DNA of 64,000 bases from Acetitomaculum ruminis DSM 5522 (GTDB taxonomy: Bacteria > Bacillota > Clostridia > Lachnospirales > Lachnospiraceae). Made by a program: the position numbers and the translations under genes. Location: positions 62,001 to 126,000 of the forward strand of contig NZ_FOJY01000002.1 of assembly GCF_900112085.1 (NCBI RefSeq), read 5' to 3'. Positions 1 through 8,592 of the stretch are shown piece by piece; the first letter of the stretch is position 1; every line of letters begins with the position of its first letter. The notes below the pieces were generated by a model that saw only the letters and a program-made list of their open reading frames with translations, made no database searches and had not been told where the DNA came from.

Positions 1-811
1 TCTTATTATTCCAGCTTTTATAGTCTAGTATACAGGCTTTAAAGTCCTCTTTTTTTCTTTTGTCAAGTTCATATAGTCCAAAATAATATCCCTTTAAGGG
101 CTTTTTTATAATACGCTCCAGACTTTTTTGTATACTGCCTCTCCATCCTGAATCAACAAGGGCATAATCAACACACTCAAGCATCCCTTTTTCTTTAAAA
201 TAAGCATATGTAGTATGAAATTCATCTTTGGAATGTTGATAAATATACTTAAAAAACAAGGCACTTTTTCTTAATTTATCTTTTAATAAAGATAATTCCC
301 TTTTGTTTAGCAAAAGCTTCTCTTTTCCTTTAAAATCAGTCATCTCAGCTATCTTTTCCGCTTCTTTTTTACTTAGTAAAGCTCTTTTCATTATTCTATC
401 AAAAGTAACTTCTAGACTTTCTGCACATATATATTCAAGACTTTCTTTTTTTATTATATTATATTCTGCTTTTCTAAGGGAAAACCTGGATAATTCAAGA
501 TAACGGATATCCAGATTAAGATTAAATGAACTGTTGAAATAAAGGGCACTTTCATACATCATAAATCCGTCTCTGGACAAAAAATACAATCTTTTAACCC
601 CGTTTTTTTTCGCATCAAAAAGAACATTTAATATAAATTCCGTCATCACGGGAGCATAAACATGACTAAAAATCAAACTTTCAAAATCTGATTTTTTCAT
701 ATTATCCAGGGTTTTTAATAAGGCATATTCGTGTATACTACTATAAGTTGAAATGATATTTTTATATCTGTTTAATCGTTTTTTCAATATTTTCGGCTGT
801 TTCAAGTCCAT
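1..811 (-). CDS. HAD-like polysaccharide-biosynthesis protein, 3' end cut by window edge
   Basis: About 270 codons are visible; the C-terminus lies beyond the left edge. The motifs FLSRDG (residues about 77-82) and VDSGWRGS (about residue 220) are typical of large HAD-superfamily proteins found in capsule and rhamnan clusters (COG5610-like); this family assignment is from memory of the motif pair. The biochemical role in that family is not settled. The ATG at 811 is preceded by AGAGG with a short 3-nt gap and lies inside the end of the upstream glycosyltransferase gene, giving a 50-nt overlap and suggesting translational coupling. Later in-frame starts cannot be excluded. It follows two glycosyltransferases on the same strand, so a surface-glycan role is inferred. 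Confidence 0.6.
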   Translation of the reverse strand, partial: MDLKQPKILKKRLNRYKNIISTYSSIHEYALLKTLDNMKKSDFESLIFSHVYAPVMTEFILNVLFDAKKNGVKRLYFLSRDGFMMYESALYFNSSFNLNLDIRYLELSRFSLRKAEYNIIKKESLEYICAESLEVTFDRIMKRALLSKKEAEKIAEMTDFKGKEKLLLNKRELSLLKDKLRKSALFFKYIYQHSKDEFHTTYAYFKEKGMLECVDYALVDSGWRGSIQKSLERIIKKPLKGYYFGLYELDKRKKEDFKACILDYKSWNNK

Positions 812-1670
812 TTACCTCTGTAGAAAAGAGATTATATTCTCTTTCATAATTATATTTACAGGATATACCCTGATATCTTTTAATTATTTCAATTATTTTT
901 GAAGGTAGTAAGATTGCAAATACAGGTCTTAAGACATAAAACCAACCCTTAGGAAACAAAATCCCCAACTCCTTAAAATTTCGATAACGGATTTTTGCCT
1001 CGTTTATTCGGGTATTTATAGTTCTTTTTTTATAAGACTGTCTGCTTTCCCTGTATCTAAAGAGAATTTCTTCTAAATTGTAGCCTTTTAAGCCTTTTTT
1101 GGTAAGATGTAAAAATATCTCATAGTCTTCACACCTTAATGTTTCTTTAGTCTCCAGATATCCTCTTCCTGCTTCAAATAATTCTTTTCTAAACATAACG
1201 GAAGGATGAATAAAAGGTGAATATTTATAATAATCTTTAATATAGGGTTCTTTTGACATCAATCTTAAACCCCATACTCCTTCTTCGTCAAAAAGCTCAC
1301 AATTTGTGCCACACCAGGCATATTCGCTATGTTTCTCCAGAAATTCATACTGTTTTTTCAGCCTGTTGGGCAAGGATATATCATCGGCATCCATCCTTGC
1401 AATATACTTTCCCCTTGCCAGTTTAATACATTCATTTAAAGAAAAAGCAAGGCCCTGATTTTCATTCTTTCCTGCAATAATAATTCGTTCGTCCATTAAA
1501 GGAAGCTTTTCTATAATATCTTTTGCTATTTTGTCTGAACCATCATCCCAGATTATAAACTCGAAGTCCCAAAATGACTGATTTAATATAGAAATTACAG
1601 AATCTAATAGTTCCTTTTCATCAAACTGGTTATAAACACCCATTATGACTGAAATTAAAGGTTTTTTCAT
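762..1670 (-). CDS. Family 2 glycosyltransferase
   Basis: A 302-residue protein with a GT-A fold N-terminus: VSVIMGVYNQ-type start (residues 6-16), a WDDGS segment near residue 42 and the metal-binding MDADD near residue 94. Such enzymes transfer a sugar from a nucleotide donor to a lipid-linked or growing glycan at the cytoplasmic face of the membrane. There is no transmembrane segment, so it would act as a soluble or peripheral enzyme. The start is supported by AAAGGAG 9 nt upstream. It lies directly downstream of a GT4 enzyme and overlaps the HAD-like gene. Donor and acceptor cannot be predicted. Confidence 0.85.
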   Translation of the reverse strand: MKKPLISVIMGVYNQFDEKELLDSVISILNQSFWDFEFIIWDDGSDKIAKDIIEKLPLMDERIIIAGKNENQGLAFSLNECIKLARGKYIARMDADDISLPNRLKKQYEFLEKHSEYAWCGTNCELFDEEGVWGLRLMSKEPYIKDYYKYSPFIHPSVMFRKELFEAGRGYLETKETLRCEDYEIFLHLTKKGLKGYNLEEILFRYRESRQSYKKRTINTRINEAKIRYRNFKELGILFPKGWFYVLRPVFAILLPSKIIEIIKRYQGISCKYNYEREYNLFSTEVNGLETAENIEKTIKQI

Positions 1671-1694
1671 AAACTCTTTACTCCTTTTAAGAAA

Positions 1695-2840
1695 TTAAAT
1701 CTTAGATAATGCTTTTTCATAAACTTTTTTCATGGTTTTTTCTACTTCATCCACCTTAAAATATCTGGCAGAATTTCTGCAGTTTTCTGACATTTCCTTT
1801 AACTTTTCCCGGTTTTGTTCAAAAAGTTTTATGGCTTTTACAAAGGAATTTACATCTTTAACATTACACACATAACTGTTTACCCTGTGAACTGCATACT
1901 CTTTAGTGCCTCTGTTATCAGAAACAATTAGAGGAAGACCGCAAAGCAAAGCTTCAACTGCTGCCACTCCCAGTCCTTCTCTCTTAGAGGGAAATACAAA
2001 GCAATCCCCGCTTTGCAAAACCCTTTCCATATCATTTCTATATCCTAAAAGTCTGACATTATTTGAAAGACCTTTTTTTTCAATATATTTTTCTAGCTTT
2101 TCTTTGTTTTCTCCCTTACCACAGATGCTAAAATAAACATTTTCGTTATTTAGTCTGGCTAATGCGTCAATTACAATAATCTGATTTTTGTTATCGTTTA
2201 ATTCTGCTGCATTTATCATATGAAAAGCGTTTTCAGGAATATTAAGCTCTTTTCTAACTACATCACCTGTTTCCTTATGGGGTCTGAAGCGATTTGCGTC
2301 AACTCCCACTGAATGAATATTAGCCGCATTTCCATTAGATTTTTTCTTAAAGGCCTTTGCGATTTCATAATCCTCTCTGTTAATGGTTATTATCTGATCG
2401 GTAAATCTTGCCAAAAATTTTTCAACAGGATAAAAAAGCAGCCAATTTATTAAGGGTGCCCTGTTATAAAAATGAAAACCATGAGCTGTATATATTACGT
2501 AAGGAGTCCTTTTTGCAAGTATCGAAGCAATTCTGGCGCAAACTCCTCCCATTGGATTATGACAATGTAGTAATTCTATATCATTTTTTTCAATTATATT
2601 TCTAATTTGAATTGTAGCTTTGATATTTGAAAAAAAACTTGTGGGACTTTTTTCGATATCGATATGATGAAGAATAACCCCCTTATTTTCCCATTCTTTT
2701 TTATCAAATTCATATACCGGATTATTAAAATTTGAAGCATAATGTATCTGACAATCAGATTCTTCCAGTATTTTTACGTCATTTCTTTCAAATTGGGATA
2801 AAAAACCACTAATAGTAGTCACTATCAATACTTTTTTCAT
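1695..2840 (-). CDS. Family 4 glycosyltransferase
   Basis: A 381-residue GT-B protein. The N-terminal Rossmann half begins KKVLIVTT. The C-terminal half carries the GT4 donor-site signature PSKREGLG followed by AAVEALLCGLP, with the catalytic-type glutamate of the EX7E motif. Homologues add hexoses or acetamido-hexoses during capsule or exopolysaccharide synthesis. The ATG at 2840 was chosen because it begins the conserved Rossmann strand; a longer frame to 2906 overlaps the preceding gene and adds a basic, non-conserved extension. Spacing to the anchored-protein gene upstream is 7 nt, so the two are probably cotranscribed. Confidence 0.87.
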   Translation of the reverse strand: MKKVLIVTTISGFLSQFERNDVKILEESDCQIHYASNFNNPVYEFDKKEWENKGVILHHIDIEKSPTSFFSNIKATIQIRNIIEKNDIELLHCHNPMGGVCARIASILAKRTPYVIYTAHGFHFYNRAPLINWLLFYPVEKFLARFTDQIITINREDYEIAKAFKKKSNGNAANIHSVGVDANRFRPHKETGDVVRKELNIPENAFHMINAAELNDNKNQIIVIDALARLNNENVYFSICGKGENKEKLEKYIEKKGLSNNVRLLGYRNDMERVLQSGDCFVFPSKREGLGVAAVEALLCGLPLIVSDNRGTKEYAVHRVNSYVCNVKDVNSFVKAIKLFEQNREKLKEMSENCRNSARYFKVDEVEKTMKKVYEKALSKI

Positions 2841-2847
2841 GACTATC

Positions 2848-3567
2848 CTAGCAACTTTCTTTTTCAAAATATTTCTTTGCACAAAAAGCAGCTGCTCCAA
2901 CCGCAAAAAACATTAAAATTATCCCGCTGTCATTTCTAGACTCCCCGGTTTTAGGCGATTTATAAGATACCGAAGGTGAAGCTGATGACCTGTTTGAAAT
3001 CAATAATTTAACAACTGCAAAGGTACCACAATCTGAAGCTGCAAAAGTTATACTTCCTTTAGTTACTGTAAGCGGTGAGATTACCTCCCATCCTGAATCA
3101 TTATAATGTAAAATAGCATAGATTTCTGATGCGGAAATACCTGCCACATTAAGAGCTATATGATATTTGTCGTCACTTTGTTTTGTAGCAGTTGTAGGTT
3201 CAATATCCACTATACTTAAGGCCGTTGCAGTAACTACTTTTCTACCGTCTGTAGCTGAATTAACAAGTTCATTATTGTTTATAGTTAAACCGGTATTTGT
3301 CAAATCATTTAACAAGAGGTTTTGTATTGCAACCTTACAAGCTTCTATTCTGGTATCAGAGGTAGCTGAAAGCTTATATTGTGAAAGAACCGTAGTAGTT
3401 TTTAAGTAATCCTTTCCTGTTAAAATATCATTAATGTAGGTTGTAGCTTTTTGACTTTTGACAGGATTGTCTGTATTTTGAACTGTGGGACTTGCAGCCA
3501 GCACCGGTAGAAATTCAGCCATCACAAAGACCAGTACTGTAAGTAAAGCAAAGATTTTCTTTTTCAA
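2848..3567 (-). CDS. Sortase-anchored surface protein with SPKTG signal
   Basis: A 239-residue exported protein. It starts with a signal peptide (KKKIFALLTVLVF, cleavage likely after LPVLAA), has a Thr/Ser/Asn-rich ectodomain with no domain I recognise, and ends with a classical sorting signal: SPKTG near residue 209, a hydrophobic stretch (GIILMFFAVGAAAF) and a charged tail. SPxTG/NPxTG-type motifs are used by class B sortases, and a class B sortase gene lies two genes upstream on the same strand. It is therefore the likely cognate substrate (inference). The ectodomain may be structural or may bind glycans; function is unknown. Confidence 0.8.
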   Translation of the reverse strand: MKKKIFALLTVLVFVMAEFLPVLAASPTVQNTDNPVKSQKATTYINDILTGKDYLKTTTVLSQYKLSATSDTRIEACKVAIQNLLLNDLTNTGLTINNNELVNSATDGRKVVTATALSIVDIEPTTATKQSDDKYHIALNVAGISASEIYAILHYNDSGWEVISPLTVTKGSITFAASDCGTFAVVKLLISNRSSASPSVSYKSPKTGESRNDSGIILMFFAVGAAAFCAKKYFEKESC

Positions 3568-3669
3568 AATTGTCTCCTCCTTTATATTTCCGGGATTAAG
3601 ACTCCAATGGTCTTCCCATCTAATATATCGACTTTTTTTATCAAACTTTATCCATAATTATTCACTTTA

Positions 3670-4779
3670 TTATTTGCTGTCATCTGCCTCTTCATAAAAC
3701 AGCTTGATAATTAAATCCTGCAAATAGTTGTCGTAGGCATAAAATTCTTCAAATTGTGCTCCCTGAACCACTTCTCCCTTTAAAGAATATATATTTTTAG
3801 ATTGAAATTCAAAATTCAGGGCATCTGTAACAAGATAGGTAAAACTGTTTAAGTCTATATCTGTAACCATGTAATCTGATACTTTTTTGTATAAATCTAC
3901 AGCTACTCTAACATCTGATGCAGATAAACTTTTGGCTTTAGCCGCAAAAGATGTTAAATATTGCTTTTGTCTTTGTAATCTTAATTCATTGGAATTGAAT
4001 ATATTTTCATTTCTAAGTCGTACATACCAATAGGCCTGCTCTCCCATCAAAGTAACATTGTCACCACAATGTAAATCCATATTGTATTCAGGATAAATAA
4101 TATCATCAAGTACCGTTACATCTATGCCTCCCACAGCATCATTTAAAGCCGGAATAGCGTCCATACTAATGGCAACATAAGAAGTAATAGGTATATTATG
4201 AAAGAGTCTGGAAACAGCCTTAACTTGTCTTTCACAGCTTTCTGTTCCCCCATCTCCATATCCATGCTGAAGGGCAATCTGCTTTTTGCTGACCCCCATA
4301 TATCTGCCTTCATTATCCCAGACATCTATATCTGCCATTGTATTTCTGTTTATTGCAACAATATACACATTTTCATCATGAGGATTTATTAACATTAAAA
4401 ACAAGGCATCTGCCTGACCACCGGTATTAACCCCTGTAGAATTCGCATCCCAGCTTTGTCCTCCAATCTCAGTTACCGTTTCCTTGTCAATTCCCATTAC
4501 AAGAATAGAAATAAGTTCATCGTTTAAAGTATATTTTTTTCCATCATATAATATCTGTTTTGATTTATCACTTTCTTCATCTTTTTCATCCGGGGTAATG
4601 GCACTTCCAATGTTTACCTCTTTATCCCCTGATATTGATGCAGTAAGCTCTTTTTTACCCATTGTCTTCATAATGCTTAAAACTCCGATAATTATGAAAA
4701 TAATGGCAAGCACGGAAATAAAGGTTATTGCTCCAATGCTTAGCTTTTTTTTCTCAACTGTATCTTCTGTATCTAACAT
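3670..4779 (-). CDS. LytR-CpsA-Psr (LCP) family cell-wall glycopolymer ligase
   Basis: A 369-residue type II membrane protein: short cytoplasmic N-terminus, one transmembrane helix at about residues 14-36, then an LCP catalytic domain from about residue 85. It shows the LCP landmarks ILVMGID, a DALFLMLINPH strand, INRNTMADI, an Asp-containing VGGIDVTV segment and a late Arg-rich YVRLRNE helix with RLQRQKQYL. LCP enzymes transfer undecaprenyl-linked glycopolymers to peptidoglycan on the outer face of the membrane. Its place between sortase B and polysaccharide glycosyltransferases fits anchoring of the glycan made nearby. The start follows AGGATG and is 2 nt from the sortase stop codon. Confidence 0.88.
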   Translation of the reverse strand: MLDTEDTVEKKKLSIGAITFISVLAIIFIIIGVLSIMKTMGKKELTASISGDKEVNIGSAITPDEKDEESDKSKQILYDGKKYTLNDELISILVMGIDKETVTEIGGQSWDANSTGVNTGGQADALFLMLINPHDENVYIVAINRNTMADIDVWDNEGRYMGVSKKQIALQHGYGDGGTESCERQVKAVSRLFHNIPITSYVAISMDAIPALNDAVGGIDVTVLDDIIYPEYNMDLHCGDNVTLMGEQAYWYVRLRNENIFNSNELRLQRQKQYLTSFAAKAKSLSASDVRVAVDLYKKVSDYMVTDIDLNSFTYLVTDALNFEFQSKNIYSLKGEVVQGAQFEEFYAYDNYLQDLIIKLFYEEADDSK

Positions 4780-4781
4780 TC

Positions 4782-5600
4782 TTAATCATCCTTTGGCTCA
4801 TTTTTTAGTACTCCCGTTACCAGATATCTGTAACCGTCACTTTCTCCGTCCAGACATGTTGATAAGGTTATTATTTTATTTTCTTTGGTGACCGTTATAT
4901 CATTTTTTATATTTGCTTTTCCATAGCCCTTATCTGATACAGTATATATATCCTTAATATATTGCTCATAAACATATTCATTGTCTAAATCATAGTTTAA
5001 TATAAGATGCTCATCATTATATATATATGCAGCAAAAATTTCGTATACATAATTAAATTGCGATGTATAGATATAAATGTAATGTTCTTCTTTGTTAAAG
5101 AAATTTTCATCCTCAAAATCATGTAAAGCTGAAAACATACTTCCGTCTTTTGTATTATGACCATACAAAAGAGTATGAACATCCAAAAAATCCTTTGAAT
5201 TATAATTTTCGCTGTAAATAACTCCCGGCAAACCACTACTTCCATCAAGATTGTGATTTAAATAATATTCATTATCAGAATCATGCTGACAAACAGGATA
5301 ATCTATATTAACATCCGGAATATAAATCCAGGCATAAATATCTTTATTCTTTTTTCTTAGTTCATCCCAATTTATGTCTTTTTCCGGAATAAAAGCAGTT
5401 GTCTTTTCAGTCTTCTTTACAGAAAAATCTTCATCTTTGCTAATATCTTTAGCCTTCGTTTTTTCAGACATTTCAACGTAAGTCTGCAATTCTTTTTTCT
5501 TGCTTAATTCCTTTACCATAAATGAAGCTGATGCCGTAAATACAATTATCAGACAGGCAATTATGCCTGCTGCCCAGTATTTTTTTTTAATTTTTTTCAT
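4782..5600 (-). CDS. srtB: Class B sortase
   Basis: A 272-residue transpeptidase with an N-terminal membrane anchor (about residues 8-30) and a sortase domain from about residue 75. The catalytic triad can be read as His in LLYGHN, Cys in TLSTC and Arg in YRYLVTG. The NIDYPVCQ and YLNHNLDG segments and the long helix before the catalytic Cys are class B features. The enzyme cleaves a sorting motif between Thr and Gly and links the protein to the cell wall. It heads a tight run with an LCP protein and an SPKTG protein, its likely substrate. The ribosome binding site is weak (GGGTAA). Confidence 0.9.
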   Translation of the reverse strand: MKKIKKKYWAAGIIACLIIVFTASASFMVKELSKKKELQTYVEMSEKTKAKDISKDEDFSVKKTEKTTAFIPEKDINWDELRKKNKDIYAWIYIPDVNIDYPVCQHDSDNEYYLNHNLDGSSGLPGVIYSENYNSKDFLDVHTLLYGHNTKDGSMFSALHDFEDENFFNKEEHYIYIYTSQFNYVYEIFAAYIYNDEHLILNYDLDNEYVYEQYIKDIYTVSDKGYGKANIKNDITVTKENKIITLSTCLDGESDGYRYLVTGVLKNEPKDD

Positions 5601-5720
5601 ACAACATTACCCAAAAAGCATATATTAGTCACCATATTGTTTATCGGATTAATAGCTTTAATATTTATATTTTTTTTATAAAAAGCAGACAAAAATAAAT
5701 TTTTTATAAACAATTATCGG

Positions 5721-6572
5721 CTATCTGGAAAACCTGAATATTCTTTCAAAAAAATAGCATATAATAAATGCTGCTATATCGCAGGATACAATGGTTGACC
5801 CTACCGGTGTTGAATATACAATAGATATCAACATTCCCAATACGGCACAAAGCACTGATATTACTGCTGAGCATATCACTACTGCTTTAAAATTTTTTTG
5901 TATTCTCATAGCGGAAAGTGCCGGAAATACAATAAGTGCAGAAATCAACAAAGAACCTACAAGGTTCATTCCAAGTACTATTATAATAGCTATTACTATT
6001 GCTATCAATAAATTATACTTTTCCGTGTTAACTCCTGATGCCTTTGCAAAATCCTCATCAAAAGTAACTGCAAATATCTTATTGTAAAATAGAATAAATA
6101 TAAAAATAACTATAACTGAAAGTACCAGACACACAATTACTTCCTCTTTTTTTAATGTTAATATGCTTGTGGAGCCAAAAAGAGTAGAACAAACATCTCC
6201 TGAAAGATTGGTGGAAGTAGAAAAAACATTTAATAACATGTATCCCAAAGCCAGTGAGCCTACTGAAAGCATTGCTATAGCTGCATCACCCTTAATTATT
6301 GAGTTTTGTTTTCCTTTTAATAAAAAAATGGCACTTATTATGGTTACAGGCATAACTAAAAGGGTATTATTTGTCAGATTACAAACTGATGCTACTGCCA
6401 TTGCTCCAAAGGCAACATGAGAAAGACCATCTCCAATAAATGAATATCTTTTTAAAACCAGCGTGGTTCCCATTAAGGAAGAACATAATGCAACCAATGT
6501 CCCCACCACAAAGGCATATCTGACAAATGGATATTCAAAGTAATAATTTAGTTGAGAAATCAGATTATTCAT
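5721..6572 (-). CDS. Metal ABC transporter permease (Zn/Mn type, ABC-3 family)
   Basis: A 283-residue integral membrane protein with about eight hydrophobic helices, matching the ZnuB/MntB/TroC family in length and composition. It shows the GDGLSHVAFGAM segment near residues 46-58, which is the family hallmark that contacts the ATPase and lines the path. It would move Zn2+ or Mn2+ inward with the ATPase encoded just upstream (14-nt gap). No substrate-binding lipoprotein gene is in the run, so a solute-binding protein must be encoded elsewhere. Metal identity is inferred only from the adjacent Fur-family regulator. Confidence 0.9.
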   Translation of the reverse strand: MNNLISQLNYYFEYPFVRYAFVVGTLVALCSSLMGTTLVLKRYSFIGDGLSHVAFGAMAVASVCNLTNNTLLVMPVTIISAIFLLKGKQNSIIKGDAAIAMLSVGSLALGYMLLNVFSTSTNLSGDVCSTLFGSTSILTLKKEEVIVCLVLSVIVIFIFILFYNKIFAVTFDEDFAKASGVNTEKYNLLIAIVIAIIIVLGMNLVGSLLISALIVFPALSAMRIQKNFKAVVICSAVISVLCAVLGMLISIVYSTPVGSTIVSCDIAAFIICYFFERIFRFSR

Positions 6573-6586
6573 TTTTTTGTCCCTTC

Positions 6587-7276
6587 TTATCCTAATTTTT
6601 CTAAATAACCGGTATTTTCATAATCCTTTATGCTTCCAAAAAACAGCTGTTTATGTTCCTTTCCCAAATGAAGAATATGGCTGGGATATTGTAAAGCAGA
6701 TTTCACATCATGAGAAACCATTATTATAGCAACGCCTTCCTTGTTTAAACCGGCAATTAATTCATACATATCCTTTGCTGCTTTAGGGTCAAGACCGTTA
6801 ACCGGCTCATCTAACATTAATAATCCGGAGGCAGAACAAAGTGCCCTTGCAAGGAGTACCCTTTGTTGCTGTCCACCGGAAAGATTTCTGTAGCATTTAT
6901 TCTTCAATTCATAAATTCCTGTTCTTTTCATATTCATGTAAGCAGTTTCTTTTTCTTTTTTATTAAAAAAAGGTCTAAGGCCTAATCCGGAAATACACCC
7001 TGATATAACCACCTCATATACAGAAGCAGGAAAATCCTTCTGAACAATGGACTGCTGCGGCAAATACCCTACCCTTTTTACGAAATTGTTTATATCAAGC
7101 TGTCCTGAAACCTTTGGAATAAGTCCTGCAATTGTTTTCATAAGGGTGCTTTTTCCCGCTCCGTTTGATCCCAATATACATAGATAATCCCCTTCATTTA
7201 CGCAAAAATCAAGGTCATGTACAATAACTTTTTTATCATAACCCACATTTAACTTACTGGCTTTTAATAGTGACAT
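6587..7276 (-). CDS. Metal ABC transporter ATP-binding protein
   Basis: A 229-residue ABC ATPase. It has Walker A GSNGAGKST (about residues 37-45), a Q-loop in GYLPQQS, signature LSGGQQQR, Walker B LLMLDEP and H-loop MVSHD. It powers the permease encoded downstream. The ATG at 7276 was chosen because it is preceded by AAAGGA and starts MSLLKASKL; it lies directly after the Fur-family stop codon at 7278, consistent with one transcript for regulator, ATPase and permease. Family membership is sure; specificity for Zn rather than Mn is not. Confidence 0.9.
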   Translation of the reverse strand: MSLLKASKLNVGYDKKVIVHDLDFCVNEGDYLCILGSNGAGKSTLMKTIAGLIPKVSGQLDINNFVKRVGYLPQQSIVQKDFPASVYEVVISGCISGLGLRPFFNKKEKETAYMNMKRTGIYELKNKCYRNLSGGQQQRVLLARALCSASGLLMLDEPVNGLDPKAAKDMYELIAGLNKEGVAIIMVSHDVKSALQYPSHILHLGKEHKQLFFGSIKDYENTGYLEKLG

Positions 7277-7277
7277 T

Positions 7278-7688
7278 TTACAAGTTCCTTTCACATTCTT
7301 TACAAATCCCCATTAATACAGAACCATCACAGCTTAATTTAAACCCATGATGATTATATAAATGAGTCGAGATGTCTTCCATAAAATCACACTCCATATG
7401 TATTATTTTTCCGCAATTTTTACATTGCATATGAAGATGATTAAAACATTTACTATCTTTATTAATAAACTGATATAAAAAACTCTTTCCGTCTAAAGAT
7501 TTATATTTCATCAATAAACCCTCTTCAGTATATTTATCTAAATTTCTATAAACTGTTGCAAGATTTATACTGATATTATTTTTAGACAAATAATCATTTA
7601 TATCAGCAGCAGTAAAATGCTTATCCTTGTTATTTTCCATATACTCCAGAATTATTTTTCTTGATTTTGTAGAATATTCTTTTCTCAT
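7278..7688 (-). CDS. Fur-family metalloregulator (Zur- or PerR-like)
   Basis: A 136-residue repressor: winged helix in residues 1-80 with LATVYRNLDKYTEEG as the recognition region, then a metal-sensing dimerisation domain. It contains both structural zinc CxxC motifs (CKNC and CKEC) and a His-rich FNHLHMQC segment for the regulatory site. The ATG at 7688 has GAAAGG 7 nt upstream; an extended frame to 7796 runs through promoter sequence. Heading the operon of a metal importer suggests Zur-type autoregulation, but no clean Zur palindrome is visible upstream. PerR or Fur activity remains possible. Confidence 0.85.
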   Translation of the reverse strand: MRKEYSTKSRKIILEYMENNKDKHFTAADINDYLSKNNISINLATVYRNLDKYTEEGLLMKYKSLDGKSFLYQFINKDSKCFNHLHMQCKNCGKIIHMECDFMEDISTHLYNHHGFKLSCDGSVLMGICKECERNL

Positions 7689-7827
7689 TCCGGCGCCTTT
7701 CTTATATATTTTGATTAGCGTATTCTTTGTAAACAGTACATTAGAAATCGTCTTATAATATAATAAATTTAAATTAAAAGTCAATAGTATATGCAAATGT
7801 TTTGCAAATTTTTTCTATATTTAACCC

Positions 7828-7863
7828 AAAAAAATACCCCTTAAGAAAAAATCCTAAGGGGTA
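7828..7863 (-). terminator. Rho-independent terminator of the cold-shock gene
   Basis: Read on the minus strand, TACCCCTTA (7863-7855) pairs with TAAGGGGTA (7843-7835) over an 11-nt loop and is followed by seven T residues. It lies 62 nt past the csp stop codon and before the Fur-family operon. Confidence 0.85.
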
Positions 7864-7925
7864 ATTTGCAATAATTCAATATATATTAAAGATTTTATAT
7901 CTTTATATTACTTGCAAAGAAAATG

Positions 7926-8135
7926 TCAAGCGGCAACAACATTTACAGCTTTAAGTTTATGGCAGTCATCAGGATCTGATTGAACATCAAAAGTCACCTT
8001 CTGACCTTCTTCCAAAGTCTTGTATCCCTCACAAACAATTGCTGAAAAATGTACAAATACATCTTCTCCGGCTTCGTTGGTGATAAAACCATAACCTCTT
8101 TTCGCATTAAACCACTTAACTGTACCTTCGTTCAT
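7926..8135 (-). CDS. Cold-shock domain protein (CspA family)
   Basis: A 69-residue single cold-shock domain. RNP1 is KRGYGFIT and RNP2 is VFVHFSAI, which together form the aromatic surface that binds single-stranded RNA or DNA. The length is normal for the family. Two ATGs are close together; the one at 8135 was chosen because GGAGG lies 9 nt upstream of it, against 3 nt for the ATG at 8141, and because family members begin M-x-x-G-T-V-K-W-F. It is monocistronic with its own promoter and terminator and an untranslated leader of about 75 nt, as is common for thermosensing csp messages. Confidence 0.95.
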   Translation of the reverse strand: MNEGTVKWFNAKRGYGFITNEAGEDVFVHFSAIVCEGYKTLEEGQKVTFDVQSDPDDCHKLKAVNVVAA

Positions 8136-8217
8136 TTTCATGTACCTCCATCATATTTTTTAAATATTCTATACTATATCTAAAATTTAGTTAAAATATA
8201 TATAAAACATCAAAAAG

Positions 8218-8246
8218 ATGATAGCATTTACCATATAATTAGTCAA
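8218..8246 (-). promoter_or_regulatory. Promoter of the cold-shock gene
   Basis: On the minus strand TTGACT (8246-8241), a 17-bp spacer and TATCAT (8223-8218) with a TGC extension directly before the -10. The transcript would begin near 8210. Confidence 0.7.
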
Positions 8247-8291
8247 GTAATTTAGAAAAAAAGCAGGAAGTTTTTGAAAATTAAATACGCT

Positions 8292-8588
8292 TCACATACT
8301 AAAAGGTACATTTTCAAATTTTTCTTTATTTTCTGAATAATATAAATTCAAATAATCACAAATCAAATCAAGTCCTTCAGAAGTAAATTCATATTCACTT
8401 CTAATCTTTTCCTCTGAAGTTTTGTCAAAAGAAAGGGGACCTTTCCAGATATAAACTCCAAACAGGTCCTTGTCTTCTACAGTTTCTTTTGCAATTTTAT
8501 AATTCATTCCCTTAAAGCTTCCGGTAAAAACTTCCAGTTTATAAAAGGGAATACTAAAAAGATCTTTTCTTTTTATTTCTTCATTCAT
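8292..8588 (-). CDS. Conserved-looking small protein of unknown function
   Basis: A 98-residue acidic/amphipathic protein, MNEEIKRKDLFSIPFY at the start, with no signal peptide, transmembrane helix or motif I recognise. It has an aromatic-rich centre (GVYIWKGPLSF) and a helical C-terminal half. The ATG at 8588 is supported by AGGTGA 4 nt upstream and overlaps or abuts the end of the histidine-kinase gene (stop at 8593), so translation is probably coupled to the kinase. That placement suggests a partner or output of the kinase, but nothing in the sequence shows it. Confidence 0.6.
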   Translation of the reverse strand: MNEEIKRKDLFSIPFYKLEVFTGSFKGMNYKIAKETVEDKDLFGVYIWKGPLSFDKTSEEKIRSEYEFTSEGLDLICDYLNLYYSENKEKFENVPFSM

Positions 8589-8592
8589 GTAA

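Noticed and set aside
303-503. Small plus-strand frame near the left edge
   Set aside because: It is antisense to the HAD-like gene, which has clear family motifs, and has no ribosome binding site.
7740-7770. Possible PerR/Fur-type box (TTATAATATAATAAA) before the Fur-family gene
   Set aside because: Second half does not match the 7-1-7 consensus and the region is AT-rich enough for chance.
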